64,000 nucleotides of DNA from Kaistella flava (ex Peng et al. 2021) (GCF_015191005.1 NZ_CP040442.1:1984001-2048000); one strand, 5' to 3'; shown: positions 1-9,058, counted from the stretch's first letter. Notes: generated from the letters alone by a model not told the origin. Translations and numbers: made by a program.

Positions 1-19
1 TTATTAAAAACAGAATAAA

Positions 20-1150
20 ATGTCAACACTTACATTTGCAGAAAAAATTGCTCAGGCTGAAAATTTCTTACCGATTAACGGAACAGATTATATCGAATTT
101 TATGTCGGAAATGCCAAACAGGCAGCTCATTTCTACAAAACTGCTTTCGGTTTTCAATCGTTAGCTTATGCAGGACCCGAAACCGGAATTCGAGACAGAG
201 CATCTTATGTTTTGCAACAGGGAAAAATTCGTTTGGTATTAACTTCGGGATTAAATTCTGATTCCCCGATTTGTGAACATCAAAAAAAGCATGGCGACGG
301 TGTGAAAGTTCTTGCTCTTTGGGTAGATGATGCTTATTCTGCTTTTGAAGAAACAACTAAAAGAGGTGCAAAACCTTATCTGGAACCAACTACTTTAACC
401 GATAAAAATGGCGAAGTAAGAATGTCTGGTGTCTATACTTATGGTGAAACCATACACATGTTCGTTGAACGTAAAAATTACACTGGTGAATTTATGCCGG
501 GCTACCAAAAATGGGAAAGTGATTATAATCCATCAGATGTAGGTCTTCTTTATGTAGATCACTGCGTTGGTAATGTTGGTTGGGAAAGAATGATTCCTGT
601 CGTAAAATGGTATGAAGAGGTGATGGGATTTGTAAACATCCTAAGTTTTGATGACAAACAAATCAACACTGAATATTCTGCACTGATGTCTAAAGTGATG
701 AGCAACGGAAACGGTTTTGCAAAATTCCCTATCAATGAACCAGCTGAAGGCAAGAAAAAATCTCAGGTTGAAGAATATTTAGATTATTACGAAGAAGAAG
801 GTGTCCAACATATTGCAGTCGCAACAAAAGATATTATAAAAACAGTTATGGAACTGAAATCTCGAGGAGTAGAATTTCTTTCAGCTCCACCTGAAGCCTA
901 TTACGATATGGTTCCCGAAAGAGTTGGCCACATTGATGAAGATTTAAAAAGATTGCAAGATCTGGGAATTTTAATCGATCATGATGAAGAAGGTTATTTG
1001 CTTCAAATATTTACCAAACCAGTTGAAGATCGTCCTACTCTATTCTTCGAAATTATCGAAAGACATGGCGCACAAAGTTTTGGAGCTGGAAATTTCAAAG
1101 CGTTATTTGAAGCATTAGAAAGAGAACAGGAAAAAAGAGGTAATCTTTAA
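20..1150 (+). CDS. hppD: 4-hydroxyphenylpyruvate dioxygenase
   Basis: Converts 4-hydroxyphenylpyruvate to homogentisate, the second step of tyrosine catabolism, in the cytoplasm with non-haem Fe(II). The 376-residue length is normal for the family. The protein shows two vicinal-oxygen-chelate halves, and the three expected iron ligands are visible: His181 (in YVDHCVG), His264 (in VQHIAVA) and Glu344 (in LFFEIIER). The C-terminal helix with GAGNF and ALFEALE closes the active site, as in other HPPDs. The ATG at 20 is preceded by an A-rich stretch; the upstream gene lies outside the window. fahA follows on the same strand after one small gene, so the two probably belong to one tyrosine-degradation unit. 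Homogentisate dioxygenase is not in the window and may lie upstream. Confidence 0.97.
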   Translation: MSTLTFAEKIAQAENFLPINGTDYIEFYVGNAKQAAHFYKTAFGFQSLAYAGPETGIRDRASYVLQQGKIRLVLTSGLNSDSPICEHQKKHGDGVKVLALWVDDAYSAFEETTKRGAKPYLEPTTLTDKNGEVRMSGVYTYGETIHMFVERKNYTGEFMPGYQKWESDYNPSDVGLLYVDHCVGNVGWERMIPVVKWYEEVMGFVNILSFDDKQINTEYSALMSKVMSNGNGFAKFPINEPAEGKKKSQVEEYLDYYEEEGVQHIAVATKDIIKTVMELKSRGVEFLSAPPEAYYDMVPERVGHIDEDLKRLQDLGILIDHDEEGYLLQIFTKPVEDRPTLFFEIIERHGAQSFGAGNFKALFEALEREQEKRGNL

Positions 1151-1193
1151 AATACCTTCAAGTTCGAACTCAATTTGAACTAAAAACACTTCA

Positions 1194-1652
1194 ATGAAAA
1201 AAATACTTGCACTTTTCCTTTTTATTTCAGCACTTGGTTTAAAAGCACAATATGGCAGTGCTAACGCAATACTCGAGATCCTGGAAGCAAAAAAAGGTTT
1301 GAATAAAAATTTAGGCGACGTCAATATCGACGATGTTAAATTTGTTTTAATTAAAGATTTCGATGATCATACCGAAAGAAACTTTATTATTATTAAAGGG
1401 AAACAGGCGACGTATGTAGAAGTTTTTGATGACAAACAAACTGGTGATACCTCTTCGAATGTTTTCTCCGGCGATATCGTTCAGTCGAAGCATCAAATTA
1501 TTTCTCTTCGGGCAGATAAATTAGAAGGAAGGAAAATCCCAATTGCGATTACCAAAACCTTCTTAATGACCAAACAGAAAGACATTCTTTATCTCATTGA
1601 CATCAATTCTAAAGAAAGATGGATCGAGGAAAGTGCCATTAACAAAAAATAA
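1194..1652 (+). CDS. hypothetical secreted or periplasmic protein
   Basis: A 152-residue protein with a clear Sec signal peptide (MKKI, a hydrophobic run, then a likely cleavage after KAQ near residue 19). No cysteine lies at the cleavage site, so it is not a lipoprotein. The mature part is charged and alternates short beta-like stretches; I do not recognise a family. It lies 43 nt after hppD and before fahA on the same strand, and a strong hairpin follows its stop, so it could be the last gene of the hppD transcript. A link to tyrosine catabolism rests on position only. Confidence 0.75.
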   Translation: MKKILALFLFISALGLKAQYGSANAILEILEAKKGLNKNLGDVNIDDVKFVLIKDFDDHTERNFIIIKGKQATYVEVFDDKQTGDTSSNVFSGDIVQSKHQIISLRADKLEGRKIPIAITKTFLMTKQKDILYLIDINSKERWIEESAINKK

Positions 1653-1666
1653 ATAGCAAACAAAAT

Positions 1667-1705
1667 AAGGTTCAAAGTAGAAATTACTTCTTTGAACCTT
1701 TCTTT
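1667..1705 (+). terminator. intrinsic terminator after the 1194 gene
   Basis: An 11-bp stem, AAGGTTCAAAG (1667-1677) with CTTTGAACCTT (1690-1700), has a 12-nt loop and is followed by a T-rich tract. It separates hppD and the small secreted gene from fahA, so fahA would need readthrough or its own promoter. Confidence 0.75.
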
Positions 1706-1719
1706 AATTTAAAAATACT

Positions 1720-2967
1720 ATGAAATCATTTATACAATATCCTGATAATTCAGATTTTTCAATTTATAACATTCCATTTGGTGTCGGAGTTTTTAACAAA
1801 GAATATATCGCATGTTGTTCGCGAATCGGTGACATGGTTATTGACTTAGCCACTTTATACGATTATGGATTTTTTGATGAAATTGAGGGAATAGATGAAA
1901 ATATTTTCGAGGTCTTTACTTTAAATGAATTCATCGAATTAGGAAAACCGGTAACGAAAGCTGTACGATTAAAACTCCAGGAAATACTGGGAGAAAACTC
2001 TAAACTGGCAGGCGATAAAAAAACGATTGAAGAATGTTTCTACGACTTTAATCAAGTTCAAATGATGATGCCGGTTCACGTTCCAAACTACACTGATTTT
2101 TACAGCAGCATTGAACATGCCACCAACGTTGGAAAAATGTTCCGCGATCCAGCAAATGCATTACTTCCAAACTGGAAACATCTTCCGGTTGGTTATCATG
2201 GACGCGCCTCCTCCATCGTAGTTTCTGGTACAGAATTTCACCGTCCGAAAGGTCAGACAAAACCAGTCGCTGATGAAAAGCCGATTTTTGGCCCGTGTAA
2301 GCAGCTTGATTTCGAATTGGAAATGGCGTTCATCGTCAATAAAAACACAGAAATGGGCGACAGCATTTCAACTGCCGAAGCCGAAGATGCTATTTTCGGA
2401 ATGGTTTTATTTAATGACTGGTCGGCCAGAGATATTCAAAGTTGGGAATATGTTCCTTTGGGACCATTTTTAGGTAAAAATTTCTGTTCTACAATTTCAC
2501 CGTGGGTTGTCACTTTAGAAGCCTTAAAACCTTTTAGAACGGAATCTCCAAAACAGGAACCGGAAGTTTTAGATTATCTAAAATTTGAAGGACAACAAAA
2601 TTTTGACATTAATCTTCGGGTTTATATTCAACCGGAAAATGGCAAAGAGAATTTAATTTCACAAAGCAATTACAAATTCATGTATTGGAATATGTTGCAG
2701 CAATTGGCTCATCATACGGTAAATGGTTGTAATGTAGAAGTTGGTGACATGTACGCTTCCGGAACAATTTCTGGAACAGATAAAAGCTCTTTCGGGTCGA
2801 TGCTCGAATTAACTTGGAGAGGAACTGAACCTTTGCAATTATCAGACGGAACTGAACGTAAATTCATTAATGATAATGATACTGTGATTATGAGAGGTTA
2901 TGCTGAGAAAGAGGGAATGCGGGTTGGATTTGGTGAAGTTAGAGGGAAAGTATTGGCGGCGAAGTAA
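1720..2967 (+). CDS. fahA: fumarylacetoacetase
   Basis: Hydrolyses fumarylacetoacetate to fumarate and acetoacetate, the last step of tyrosine breakdown. The 415-residue protein has the small N-terminal SH3-like domain and the C-terminal FAH beta-roll. The metal ligand Asp126 (in YTDFYSS) and catalytic His133 (in SIEHATN) fall at the same numbers as in mammalian FAH. DFELEMAF supplies the acidic metal ligands, and FNDWSARDIQ is the typical active-site segment. The ATG start directly follows the hairpin at 1667-1705. With hppD upstream this defines the homogentisate branch. No truncation or unusual residue was seen. Confidence 0.96.
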   Translation: MKSFIQYPDNSDFSIYNIPFGVGVFNKEYIACCSRIGDMVIDLATLYDYGFFDEIEGIDENIFEVFTLNEFIELGKPVTKAVRLKLQEILGENSKLAGDKKTIEECFYDFNQVQMMMPVHVPNYTDFYSSIEHATNVGKMFRDPANALLPNWKHLPVGYHGRASSIVVSGTEFHRPKGQTKPVADEKPIFGPCKQLDFELEMAFIVNKNTEMGDSISTAEAEDAIFGMVLFNDWSARDIQSWEYVPLGPFLGKNFCSTISPWVVTLEALKPFRTESPKQEPEVLDYLKFEGQQNFDINLRVYIQPENGKENLISQSNYKFMYWNMLQQLAHHTVNGCNVEVGDMYASGTISGTDKSSFGSMLELTWRGTEPLQLSDGTERKFINDNDTVIMRGYAEKEGMRVGFGEVRGKVLAAK

Positions 2968-2978
2968 AGAATATATTA

Positions 2979-3602
2979 ACACATAAGTTTACTTTAAATA
3001 ACTCTTATTTAGTAAACATTAGGGCACATAAGGTGACTGTTTTAATTTTAAATTTTAGAATTATGGAAATCACTCAAAAATATATTAATGAACTGAGCTA
3101 TGAAATTACGGGTGCTTGTATTGAAGTTCACAAAATACTTGGTCCAGGACTTTACGAAAACATTTACCATCAATGTCTCAAAAAAGAACTGGATTTATTA
3201 AATCTAAAATTTAAATCAGAGTTAACAATTCCATTTGATTACAAAGGAGAAATTATTGATTGTATGGTAAAATGCGATTTTTTAATCGAAGACCTTATTG
3301 TTTTAGTAATAAAAGCAGTTAGTGAATTCTTTAACATCCATCGTGTTCAAACCATGAATTATATGAATTTATTGAAAGTTCCCAAAGCAATTCTCGTAAA
3401 TTTTAATGTCAAAAATTTATATCACGAAGGTCATGAAACATTTGTAAGTAGATATTTCAGTCAGTTAAAATAATAAAACATCATTTATTCAACTAATGTG
3501 TTCTCCACTATTTTCAAAGCATTTCACTAAAAACTTATGTGACTAATGTGTAAAAAAATTAATACAAAATAAAACTATAAAAACTTTGTGCTTTTCTGGT
3601 TT
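2979..3602. repeat. repeat words flanking the GxxExxY gene
   Basis: Left of the gene are AACACATAAGT (2979-2989) and ACATTAGGGCACATAAG (3016-3032). Right of it is CTTATGTGACTAATGTGT (3534-3551), whose reverse complement matches the second left word except for GG versus T. A degenerate CTTTGTGCTTTTCTGGTTT word follows (about 3584-3602). The same words in the same order recur near 20.5 kb and 58.3-58.6 kb without a gene inside. Confidence 0.6.
3063..3473 (+). CDS. GxxExxY protein with an altered core motif
   Basis: A 136-residue protein of the GxxExxY family, whose biochemical role is not established; a relation to the PD-(D/E)XK nuclease fold has been suggested. The namesake motif is GLYENIY (residues 29-35). 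I chose the ATG at 3063 because the preceding in-frame codons from 3033 lie in repeat sequence and do not resemble the family. The usual core ELKAV reads VIKAV here: residue 82 is Val (GTA, 3306-3308) where a Glu is expected, a one-base change from GAA. The gene is bracketed by inverted intergenic repeats and sits between fahA and the flavin reductase, suggesting insertion. If the Glu is catalytic, this copy may be inactive. Confidence 0.85.
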   Translation: MEITQKYINELSYEITGACIEVHKILGPGLYENIYHQCLKKELDLLNLKFKSELTIPFDYKGEIIDCMVKCDFLIEDLIVLVIKAVSEFFNIHRVQTMNYMNLLKVPKAILVNFNVKNLYHEGHETFVSRYFSQLK

Positions 3603-3615
3603 AAAAACATAAAAA

Positions 3616-4437
3616 ATGAAAGCAATATCACCTTCAGATTTAAATAACCTCCAACTACAAACGCTTTTGCAGACTGCGATTGCTCCACGACCGATTGCTT
3701 TGGCATCAACAATTGATAAAGACGGAAATATTAATTTAAGTCCGTTCAGTTTCTTTAATATGTTTAGCTCTAATCCGCCGATTATGATTTTTTCGCCGGC
3801 AAGAAGAGTTCGCGATAATACAACGAAGCATACTTTAGAAAATGTTTTAGAAGTTCCGGAAGTCGTGATCGGAATTGTAAATTATAAAATCGTACAGCAA
3901 ATTTCGCTGGCTTCTACCGAATATGAAAAGGAAGTGAATGAGTTTGTTAAATCTGGTTTGACGATGAAAGATGCAGATTTGGTTAGACCAAAATTGATTG
4001 AAGACTGCCCGGTTAATCTAGAATGCAAAGTGATAGAAGTTAAACATTTAGGCAAAGAAGGCGGCGCAGGAAATTTAGTGATTTGTGAAGTCATTAAAAT
4101 TCATGTTCGTGAAGAATATCTGAATGAAGACGGAGTTTTAGACCAAAAGAAATTAGACTTGGTCGCAAGATTAGGCGGGAACTGGTACTCCAGAAACAAT
4201 GCAGAAAACTTGTTTGAAGTTCCGAAACCTTTAGTAACAAAAGGAATTGGATTTGATCGATTACCTAATGAAATTAAGTTGAGCAATATTTTTACTGGAA
4301 ATGATTTAGGAATGCTTGCCAATATTGAAGAATTACCAAGTGGAGATTTTACTTCCGATGAAACAATTCATCTGCAAGCGCAAAAACTTCTTCATCAAAA
4401 TAAAATTGAAGAGGCTTGGAAAACTTTATGCAAGTAA
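3616..4437 (+). CDS. flavin reductase family protein (FMN-binding split barrel)
   Basis: A 273-residue flavoredoxin-like protein. The N-terminal 200 residues form the flavin-binding split barrel, with the family motif IAPRPIALAST near residue 26 and SPFSFFNMFSSNPP near residue 48. Members bind FMN and pass electrons from NAD(P)H to acceptors or oxygenases; the partner here is unknown. The C-terminal 70 residues are an extension seen in many Bacteroidota members. It follows fahA and the GxxExxY gene on the same strand, and a hairpin follows its stop. A helper role in aromatic catabolism is possible but rests only on position. Confidence 0.88.
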   Translation: MKAISPSDLNNLQLQTLLQTAIAPRPIALASTIDKDGNINLSPFSFFNMFSSNPPIMIFSPARRVRDNTTKHTLENVLEVPEVVIGIVNYKIVQQISLASTEYEKEVNEFVKSGLTMKDADLVRPKLIEDCPVNLECKVIEVKHLGKEGGAGNLVICEVIKIHVREEYLNEDGVLDQKKLDLVARLGGNWYSRNNAENLFEVPKPLVTKGIGFDRLPNEIKLSNIFTGNDLGMLANIEELPSGDFTSDETIHLQAQKLLHQNKIEEAWKTLCK

Positions 4438-4463
4438 AGATATAACCATCATCACTATAAATA

Positions 4464-4498
4464 AATATCCCGATTTTTACGTCGGGATATCTTTATTT
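4464..4498. terminator. bidirectional terminator
   Basis: ATATCCCGA and TCGGGATAT form a 9-bp stem flanked by AAATAA on one side and CTTTATTT on the other. It lies between the flavin reductase gene (plus strand) and the broken T9SS gene (minus strand), and the flanks would serve both directions. Confidence 0.75.
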
Positions 4499-4515
4499 AG
4501 GAAGTAATTTGTTGC

Positions 4516-5064
4516 TTATTTTTTAATGAACTTAAATGTTTTAACAACTCCATCCGAGTTTGCCTTAACAATATACATCCCAGGTTTTAGTTGAGAAACA
4601 TTCAATTCTAATTTGCCAGATTTTGCAGATTCTGAAATAACTTGTTTACCAGAAATATCAAAAATTGAAATACTTGAAATTTCTTTAGAATCTGTAATTA
4701 TTAAGATATCCTGGACTGGATTTGGAAAGAATTTTAGAGAAGATTTATTGACATTCATCGTTGCCAAGTTCGTTTCAAAAACTTTCACATTATCAACCTC
4801 TAAATAAAATTCATTCGGATCCGAAAACGCTCTGAATGACAGATAATAAACTCCATCTGCAGGTACTGTAAAATTCACGGTGGCTGTTTCATATGGATAA
4901 TTCCCGATCTCCTCATTAATCCATAACTGACTGGTTTGGCCCGCTACTGAAGTTGCAGTTCCTATTTTTACTTCCATTTTTTCTGGGAACATATGAGCGA
5001 TTCCTTGGTAGTCAAACTGTAGCATTTCATTATTTTTTGGATCATTCCTTTTAGAAATAGTCGT
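4516..5064 (-). pseudogene. N-terminally truncated T9SS-sorted protein
   Basis: The readable part (from the ATG at 5025) encodes 169 residues. It begins in the middle of a beta-sandwich, adhesin-like domain and ends in a complete type A T9SS sorting domain (FFPNPVQDIL, then KPGMYIVKANSDG, then KFIKK). There is no signal peptide, although T9SS cargo needs one. Protein-like sequence continues 13 codons upstream of that ATG (to about 5064) before an in-frame TAA, as expected if the 5' part was deleted. The upstream 200 bp are AT-rich and hold no signal-peptide gene start. I treat it as a remnant; a very short local duplication is an alternative. Confidence 0.7.
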
Positions 5065-5273
5065 TTAATTAATTTTCTTGCTTTAAAAGTAATAAACTTA
5101 CTTATTAATAAAACTCATTAATAATCAAATCTTGGTCATTTACCAGCCAAATCATTAATTACATTAGTTTAAATTTATTTTTAGCAATTAATAAATATTG
5201 AATCACCTTAATATGTGCTAAAATCATATTTTATTACAAATATTTTCATTATTATTAAATAAAATTTTATAAA

Positions 5274-6188
5274 ATGAAGAAACTTTACATGATGGCGATG
5301 GGATTCGCATCTTTATTTTGCATAGCGCAACAGACGATCTCATTTGAGAATTCAGAGAATTTCAACTTAGGAACGATCCATAATCAAAATGGTTGGGAAG
5401 TAACTTTAAATGGAAATAATCAGCCAATTCAAAACCAAGCCATTTCAAATGAATTCGCGTCAGCCGGAAATCAGTCGTTGAAAATTGCAGTAGATCCAGA
5501 TGAAGACTATGGTTGGTTTCCAATTTTTGGAGCAGCGAAAGAATTGAGTCCGAGTTTAAATTACAACAATTTAAATTTGGAGTTCGACGTCTTTATTAGC
5601 GAATTAGAAGGTTCTACTTTCGAGTTCGGAACGTACGGAATTGTCGCAGATGAGTTTGTTCCTGTTTTCGTTTATTCCTTTAATTATACCGGAAATCTAG
5701 AATTAGTTAGCAGTGCAGATTATGATTATCAAAATGCCAACTTCACTTGGGAAGCAAATAAATGGTACAAACTTAAAGTAGAAATCAGGGAAAATTCAAT
5801 TAAATATTATATTGATGGAAATTTAGTTTTTACGGGTGAGAATTTCTCAAAAACCAACATCGAAGGTTTAAACTTTGTGCATGATAACTTTGGTGGCGCT
5901 GCGTATATTGATAATATTAAACTCAATAATGTAGAACTTTCTGTTCAATCAATTAAAAACAAAAAACTGGTGACCTACCCTAATCCAGTGAAAGATATTT
6001 TAAAAATAGAAATTCCACAAGGAGAAAAAATTGCCTCCATTGAAGTCTATAATGTGGTTGGTCAAAAGGTTGCTCAATTTGCAGATCAAAAAGAGATTTC
6101 TCTTTATTCGTTAAAATCGGGTCTTTATATAGTAAAAGTTCTTACTGATAAAGAATCAACTTATACTACTAAAATTATTAAAGAATAA
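5274..6188 (+). CDS. secreted protein with LamG-like domain and T9SS sorting signal
   Basis: A 304-residue protein with an N-terminal signal peptide (cleavage near FCIAQ, residue 19). A jelly-roll domain of about 190 residues follows (for example WYKLKVEIRENSIKYYIDGNLV, here cited by its WYKLKVEI and YYIDGNLV parts), typical of LamG or concanavalin-like lectin/glucanase folds. The type A sorting domain near residues 228-304 carries TYPNPVKDIL and SLKSGLYIVKV. It would cross the outer membrane by T9SS and be surface-bound or released. The ligand is unknown. It is monocistronic with its own terminator and transcribed divergently from the broken T9SS gene. Confidence 0.85.
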   Translation: MKKLYMMAMGFASLFCIAQQTISFENSENFNLGTIHNQNGWEVTLNGNNQPIQNQAISNEFASAGNQSLKIAVDPDEDYGWFPIFGAAKELSPSLNYNNLNLEFDVFISELEGSTFEFGTYGIVADEFVPVFVYSFNYTGNLELVSSADYDYQNANFTWEANKWYKLKVEIRENSIKYYIDGNLVFTGENFSKTNIEGLNFVHDNFGGAAYIDNIKLNNVELSVQSIKNKKLVTYPNPVKDILKIEIPQGEKIASIEVYNVVGQKVAQFADQKEISLYSLKSGLYIVKVLTDKESTYTTKIIKE

Positions 6189-6201
6189 TTTAGAAAATAG
6201 A

Positions 6202-6236
6202 AATCCCGTTTCAATCGCTGAAGCGGGATTTTTTAT
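6202..6236 (+). terminator. intrinsic terminator of the LamG-like gene
   Basis: AATCCCGTTTC pairs with GAAGCGGGATT (11-bp stem, one G-T pair, 7-nt loop), followed by TTTTTAT, 14 nt after the stop codon. Confidence 0.88.
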
Positions 6237-6343
6237 GGTGAATTTTCGTAGGCCTAATTAACAATTAGTCAAAAATCCGGGGAAATACTCAGGAAAGATA
6301 AACATCACCTCTTATTTTTAAGTAATTTTATAAAAACTTTGAG

Positions 6344-7036
6344 ATGGAAACTGTACCACATCATCCACACAAACAAGACTTTCAGGTCGAACGCTTGATA
6401 TTTTTCAGTGATGCCGTTTTTGCAATAGCGATCACGATTTTAGTAATTGATTTGAAAGTTCCAATCGTGCCGGAAAACGCCACTGATCAACAGTTTTTAA
6501 ATGAATTCGAAAAACAGATTCCACAAATATTAGGATTTGTAATGAGTTTTTTCCTCATCGGAATTTACTGGACTGCCCATCACAATATGTTTGGATACGT
6601 CATTAACTATTCTAAAAGATTGCTTTGGATTAATTTAATCTTTTTATTTACCATCGTTATAATGCCTTTTACCACGGCAATCTACAGCGAATATTCGGTG
6701 ACAGAAGGTCACTTAAAATTGATTTCTCCTTATGCAATTTACGTTTTCAATATCTGCATTACCGGAATTATGAACTTTATTTTGCTGGCTTATATTACCA
6801 ATCCAAAAAATAAAATTTCTGAGTATGTACCAGCAAATTATGCCAAATTCGGAAAGATAAGATCGCTTATTACGCCAGCAATTTTTCTAATATCATTGAT
6901 GGTTTGCTTTTTTGATCCTGGACCTGGCAGAATGGTTTTATTTCTAATTCCTTTTGCCATGGCTTATATCAGCCGAAAAATAAGAAAAGAAAGTATAGCG
7001 GTTCCTAATCATTCAACCAAAAAAATGAAGAAATAG
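6344..7036 (+). CDS. TMEM175-family (DUF1211) potassium channel-like protein
   Basis: A 230-residue membrane protein with about six hydrophobic segments. Its first helix carries the family motif FSDAVFAIAITIL (residues 21-33). Bacterial TMEM175 proteins are six-helix subunits that form potassium-permeable tetramers; human TMEM175 is a tandem duplication of this unit. The second motif region includes YWTAHHNMF near residue 82. The basic tail after residue 205 is probably cytoplasmic. It is converging with the TerC gene (14 bp between stops). The potassium selectivity is inferred from the family and cannot be read directly. Confidence 0.85.
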   Translation: METVPHHPHKQDFQVERLIFFSDAVFAIAITILVIDLKVPIVPENATDQQFLNEFEKQIPQILGFVMSFFLIGIYWTAHHNMFGYVINYSKRLLWINLIFLFTIVIMPFTTAIYSEYSVTEGHLKLISPYAIYVFNICITGIMNFILLAYITNPKNKISEYVPANYAKFGKIRSLITPAIFLISLMVCFFDPGPGRMVLFLIPFAMAYISRKIRKESIAVPNHSTKKMKK

Positions 7037-7050
7037 TAGTCAGAACGAGT

Positions 7051-7878
7051 TTATTCGCCGTCTTCTTTAATACTCAAATCGGCATTAAGATCTGGATTTA
7101 ATTTCAACGCTTTTCTGTTTTGATTATTTCTCAATTTAATGTTTAAAACTTCCACCAATAAACTGAACGCAAGACAAGAATAAATAATGTTTTTACTTAC
7201 ATGCTGATGAATTCCTTCTGCGACTAACATTACTCCAATCACTACTAAAAAGGCAAGTGCCAACATTTGTAAACTTGGATATTTATTGATAATCGCTGAA
7301 ATAGGACCAGCAAAAGCCATCATTATTCCGATTGAAATTACGACTGCGATAATCATCAACATCACGTTATCTACCAACCCAATCGCTGTAAGAATCGAAT
7401 CGAGCGAGAAAACCATATCGACTAAAATGATTTGAATAATCACCATGGACATTAATGATGAACCTGCAGATTTCGGTTTATGATTCTCATCGTGTAACTG
7501 CATTTTTCCGTGAATTTCAAAGGTGCTTTTTCCGATTAAGAAAATCCCCCCAAGCAATAAGATTAGATCTTTCCAACTTAGCGCTAATGCTAAATCAGTT
7601 CCTGGTTCTTCTAAAAATGGTAGCGTTAAAATGGGTTCTTTCAAACCGATAATCCAGTTGATCATTAATAATAATCCAACGCGGAAAACCATGGCGAAAG
7701 TCAATCCGATGTTACGGGCAAACTTCTGTCTTTCCTTTGGTAATTTATCGGAGATAATCGAAATAAAGATGATGTTATCTACGCCGAGAATAATCTCTAA
7801 AAAAGTAAGCGTTAACAAACTGATCCAGATTTGCGGCTGTGCAAAATCAGGAAATTCGAGGACCGACAATAACATCAT
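7051..7878 (-). CDS. TerC family integral membrane protein
   Basis: A 275-residue protein with seven or eight predicted transmembrane helices. It shows the TerC signatures LGVDNIIFISI (residues about 31-41) and VDMVFSLDSILTAIGL (about 152-167), whose buried acidic residues are conserved. TerC/Alx/YkoY-type proteins are linked to manganese export or metalation of exported proteins. The start ATG is followed by a second ATG, so the true start is uncertain by one residue. It is transcribed toward the TMEM175-like gene and away from the hydrolase upstream. No tellurite operon partners are nearby, so a housekeeping metal role is more likely than tellurite resistance. Confidence 0.9.
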   Translation of the reverse strand: MMLLSVLEFPDFAQPQIWISLLTLTFLEIILGVDNIIFISIISDKLPKERQKFARNIGLTFAMVFRVGLLLMINWIIGLKEPILTLPFLEEPGTDLALALSWKDLILLLGGIFLIGKSTFEIHGKMQLHDENHKPKSAGSSLMSMVIIQIILVDMVFSLDSILTAIGLVDNVMLMIIAVVISIGIMMAFAGPISAIINKYPSLQMLALAFLVVIGVMLVAEGIHQHVSKNIIYSCLAFSLLVEVLNIKLRNNQNRKALKLNPDLNADLSIKEDGE

Positions 7879-7951
7879 AAATTAAATTTTGGTCGGTAAA
7901 ACTAAAGAAATTTCTATTTAATCTAATATTAAGTTTTATTTACATTGAACT

Positions 7952-8794
7952 TTAAATGTGAGCCTTGATAAAGCTGATCATTGACAATGTTGCTTTCTCT
8001 AAATCCTGCGGAAGTTCATTATCAGTCCAAGGCTCTTTTGCTCCAAAAGTATGATTGGCATTTTCTAACAGAACCAACTCAGAAGTCTTACACCATTCAT
8101 TCAACAGTGTTGCTTCTTTATCTTTCACGGCTTCATCATTGGTTCCCTGAATAATCAGAAAAGGTTTTTCTAAATGTTGCGCCGCATATTGAATATCAAA
8201 TCGGTTTTCGTTCTTTTCAAAGTCTTCAAAAAACTGAAAATAATGCGGCATTTGTTGATGCGTTCTTTTGTTTTCAGAATACATTACGCCTGTGTTTTTC
8301 CAGTCTTCAAACCGATCTTTGGTTGGAAATCGATATTTAAAATTACTCACTCCAGCCAAAGTAATCAGTGCTTTTACTCGTTCATCTTCAAATGCTTTAA
8401 TAACAGTAATTCCGCCGCCACGACTGTGACCGATGATTGCAACCTTATCTTGATCAATTTTCGGGTCATTATAAAAGTGATTCAAAACCTCATCGTAATC
8501 CGACATTTCTTTAGAAAAGTTATTATTTCCAAAGGTTTCTAAATCTGCAAAATCTTTGGGTTGCTCGATCGTTGTTCCGTTATGAGAGAAATTAAATTTA
8601 ACAAAGAAAAAACTGGCTTCTGCTAATTTCTTCGCCATCAAATCCCACGCGCCCCAATCTTTATAACCTTTGTAACCGTGTGCAAAAATAACGAGTGGTA
8701 ATTTTTCTGAACTTTCAGGGTAAAAAGCATCGGCTAGAAAATCATGTGTTTCAGCATTTTTAATGATGATGTTTCTTTCGATATTAAGTTTCAT
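7952..8794 (-). CDS. alpha/beta hydrolase
   Basis: A 280-residue cytoplasmic hydrolase with the oxyanion-hole loop FAHGYKGYKDWG (near residue 39), the nucleophile elbow GHSRGG (Ser near residue 124), a likely Asp in GTNDEAV (about residue 219) and His in NANHTFG (about residue 248). The catalytic triad is therefore complete. It resembles the dienelactone-hydrolase/prolyl-oligopeptidase-like group; the substrate cannot be told. No signal peptide. A TACATTTG element lies at 8830-8837, about 36 nt upstream of the start, but the -33 match is weak. It appears to be monocistronic. Confidence 0.88.
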   Translation of the reverse strand: MKLNIERNIIIKNAETHDFLADAFYPESSEKLPLVIFAHGYKGYKDWGAWDLMAKKLAEASFFFVKFNFSHNGTTIEQPKDFADLETFGNNNFSKEMSDYDEVLNHFYNDPKIDQDKVAIIGHSRGGGITVIKAFEDERVKALITLAGVSNFKYRFPTKDRFEDWKNTGVMYSENKRTHQQMPHYFQFFEDFEKNENRFDIQYAAQHLEKPFLIIQGTNDEAVKDKEATLLNEWCKTSELVLLENANHTFGAKEPWTDNELPQDLEKATLSMISFIKAHI

Positions 8795-8995
8795 GACAAT
8801 AAATGTTTTATGGATAATTCAGATGAAATCAAATGTAAGAATTTCTAGTTTGGAAAATTAAAGTAATTATGAAATAATAAAATTGTACCATTAAGATTTG
8901 ATTAAGTGGTTAAGAGAATTAAGATTTCCTGCTGGATTTGCAGTGCGAAAAACTGATGTGACTTTTCATCTTTAAATTTTGCTATTGAGAAAGAA

Positions 8996-9036
8996 TCAAA
9001 AAAAACCCTTTCAGCCTTTGAAAGGCTGAAAGGGTT
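8996..9036 (-). terminator. terminator of the first M13 peptidase gene
   Basis: A near-perfect palindrome, AACCCTTTCAGCCTT with AAAGGCTGAAAGGGTT (9004-9036), has a T-run on the minus strand, placed 22 nt after the peptidase stop. Confidence 0.85.
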
Positions 9037-9058
9037 GGAACTATTTATAATCCGGTTT

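Noticed and set aside
7051..7878. TerC gene as part of a tellurite-resistance system
   Set aside because: No other ter genes are present; the TerC family is broad and often linked to metal handling.
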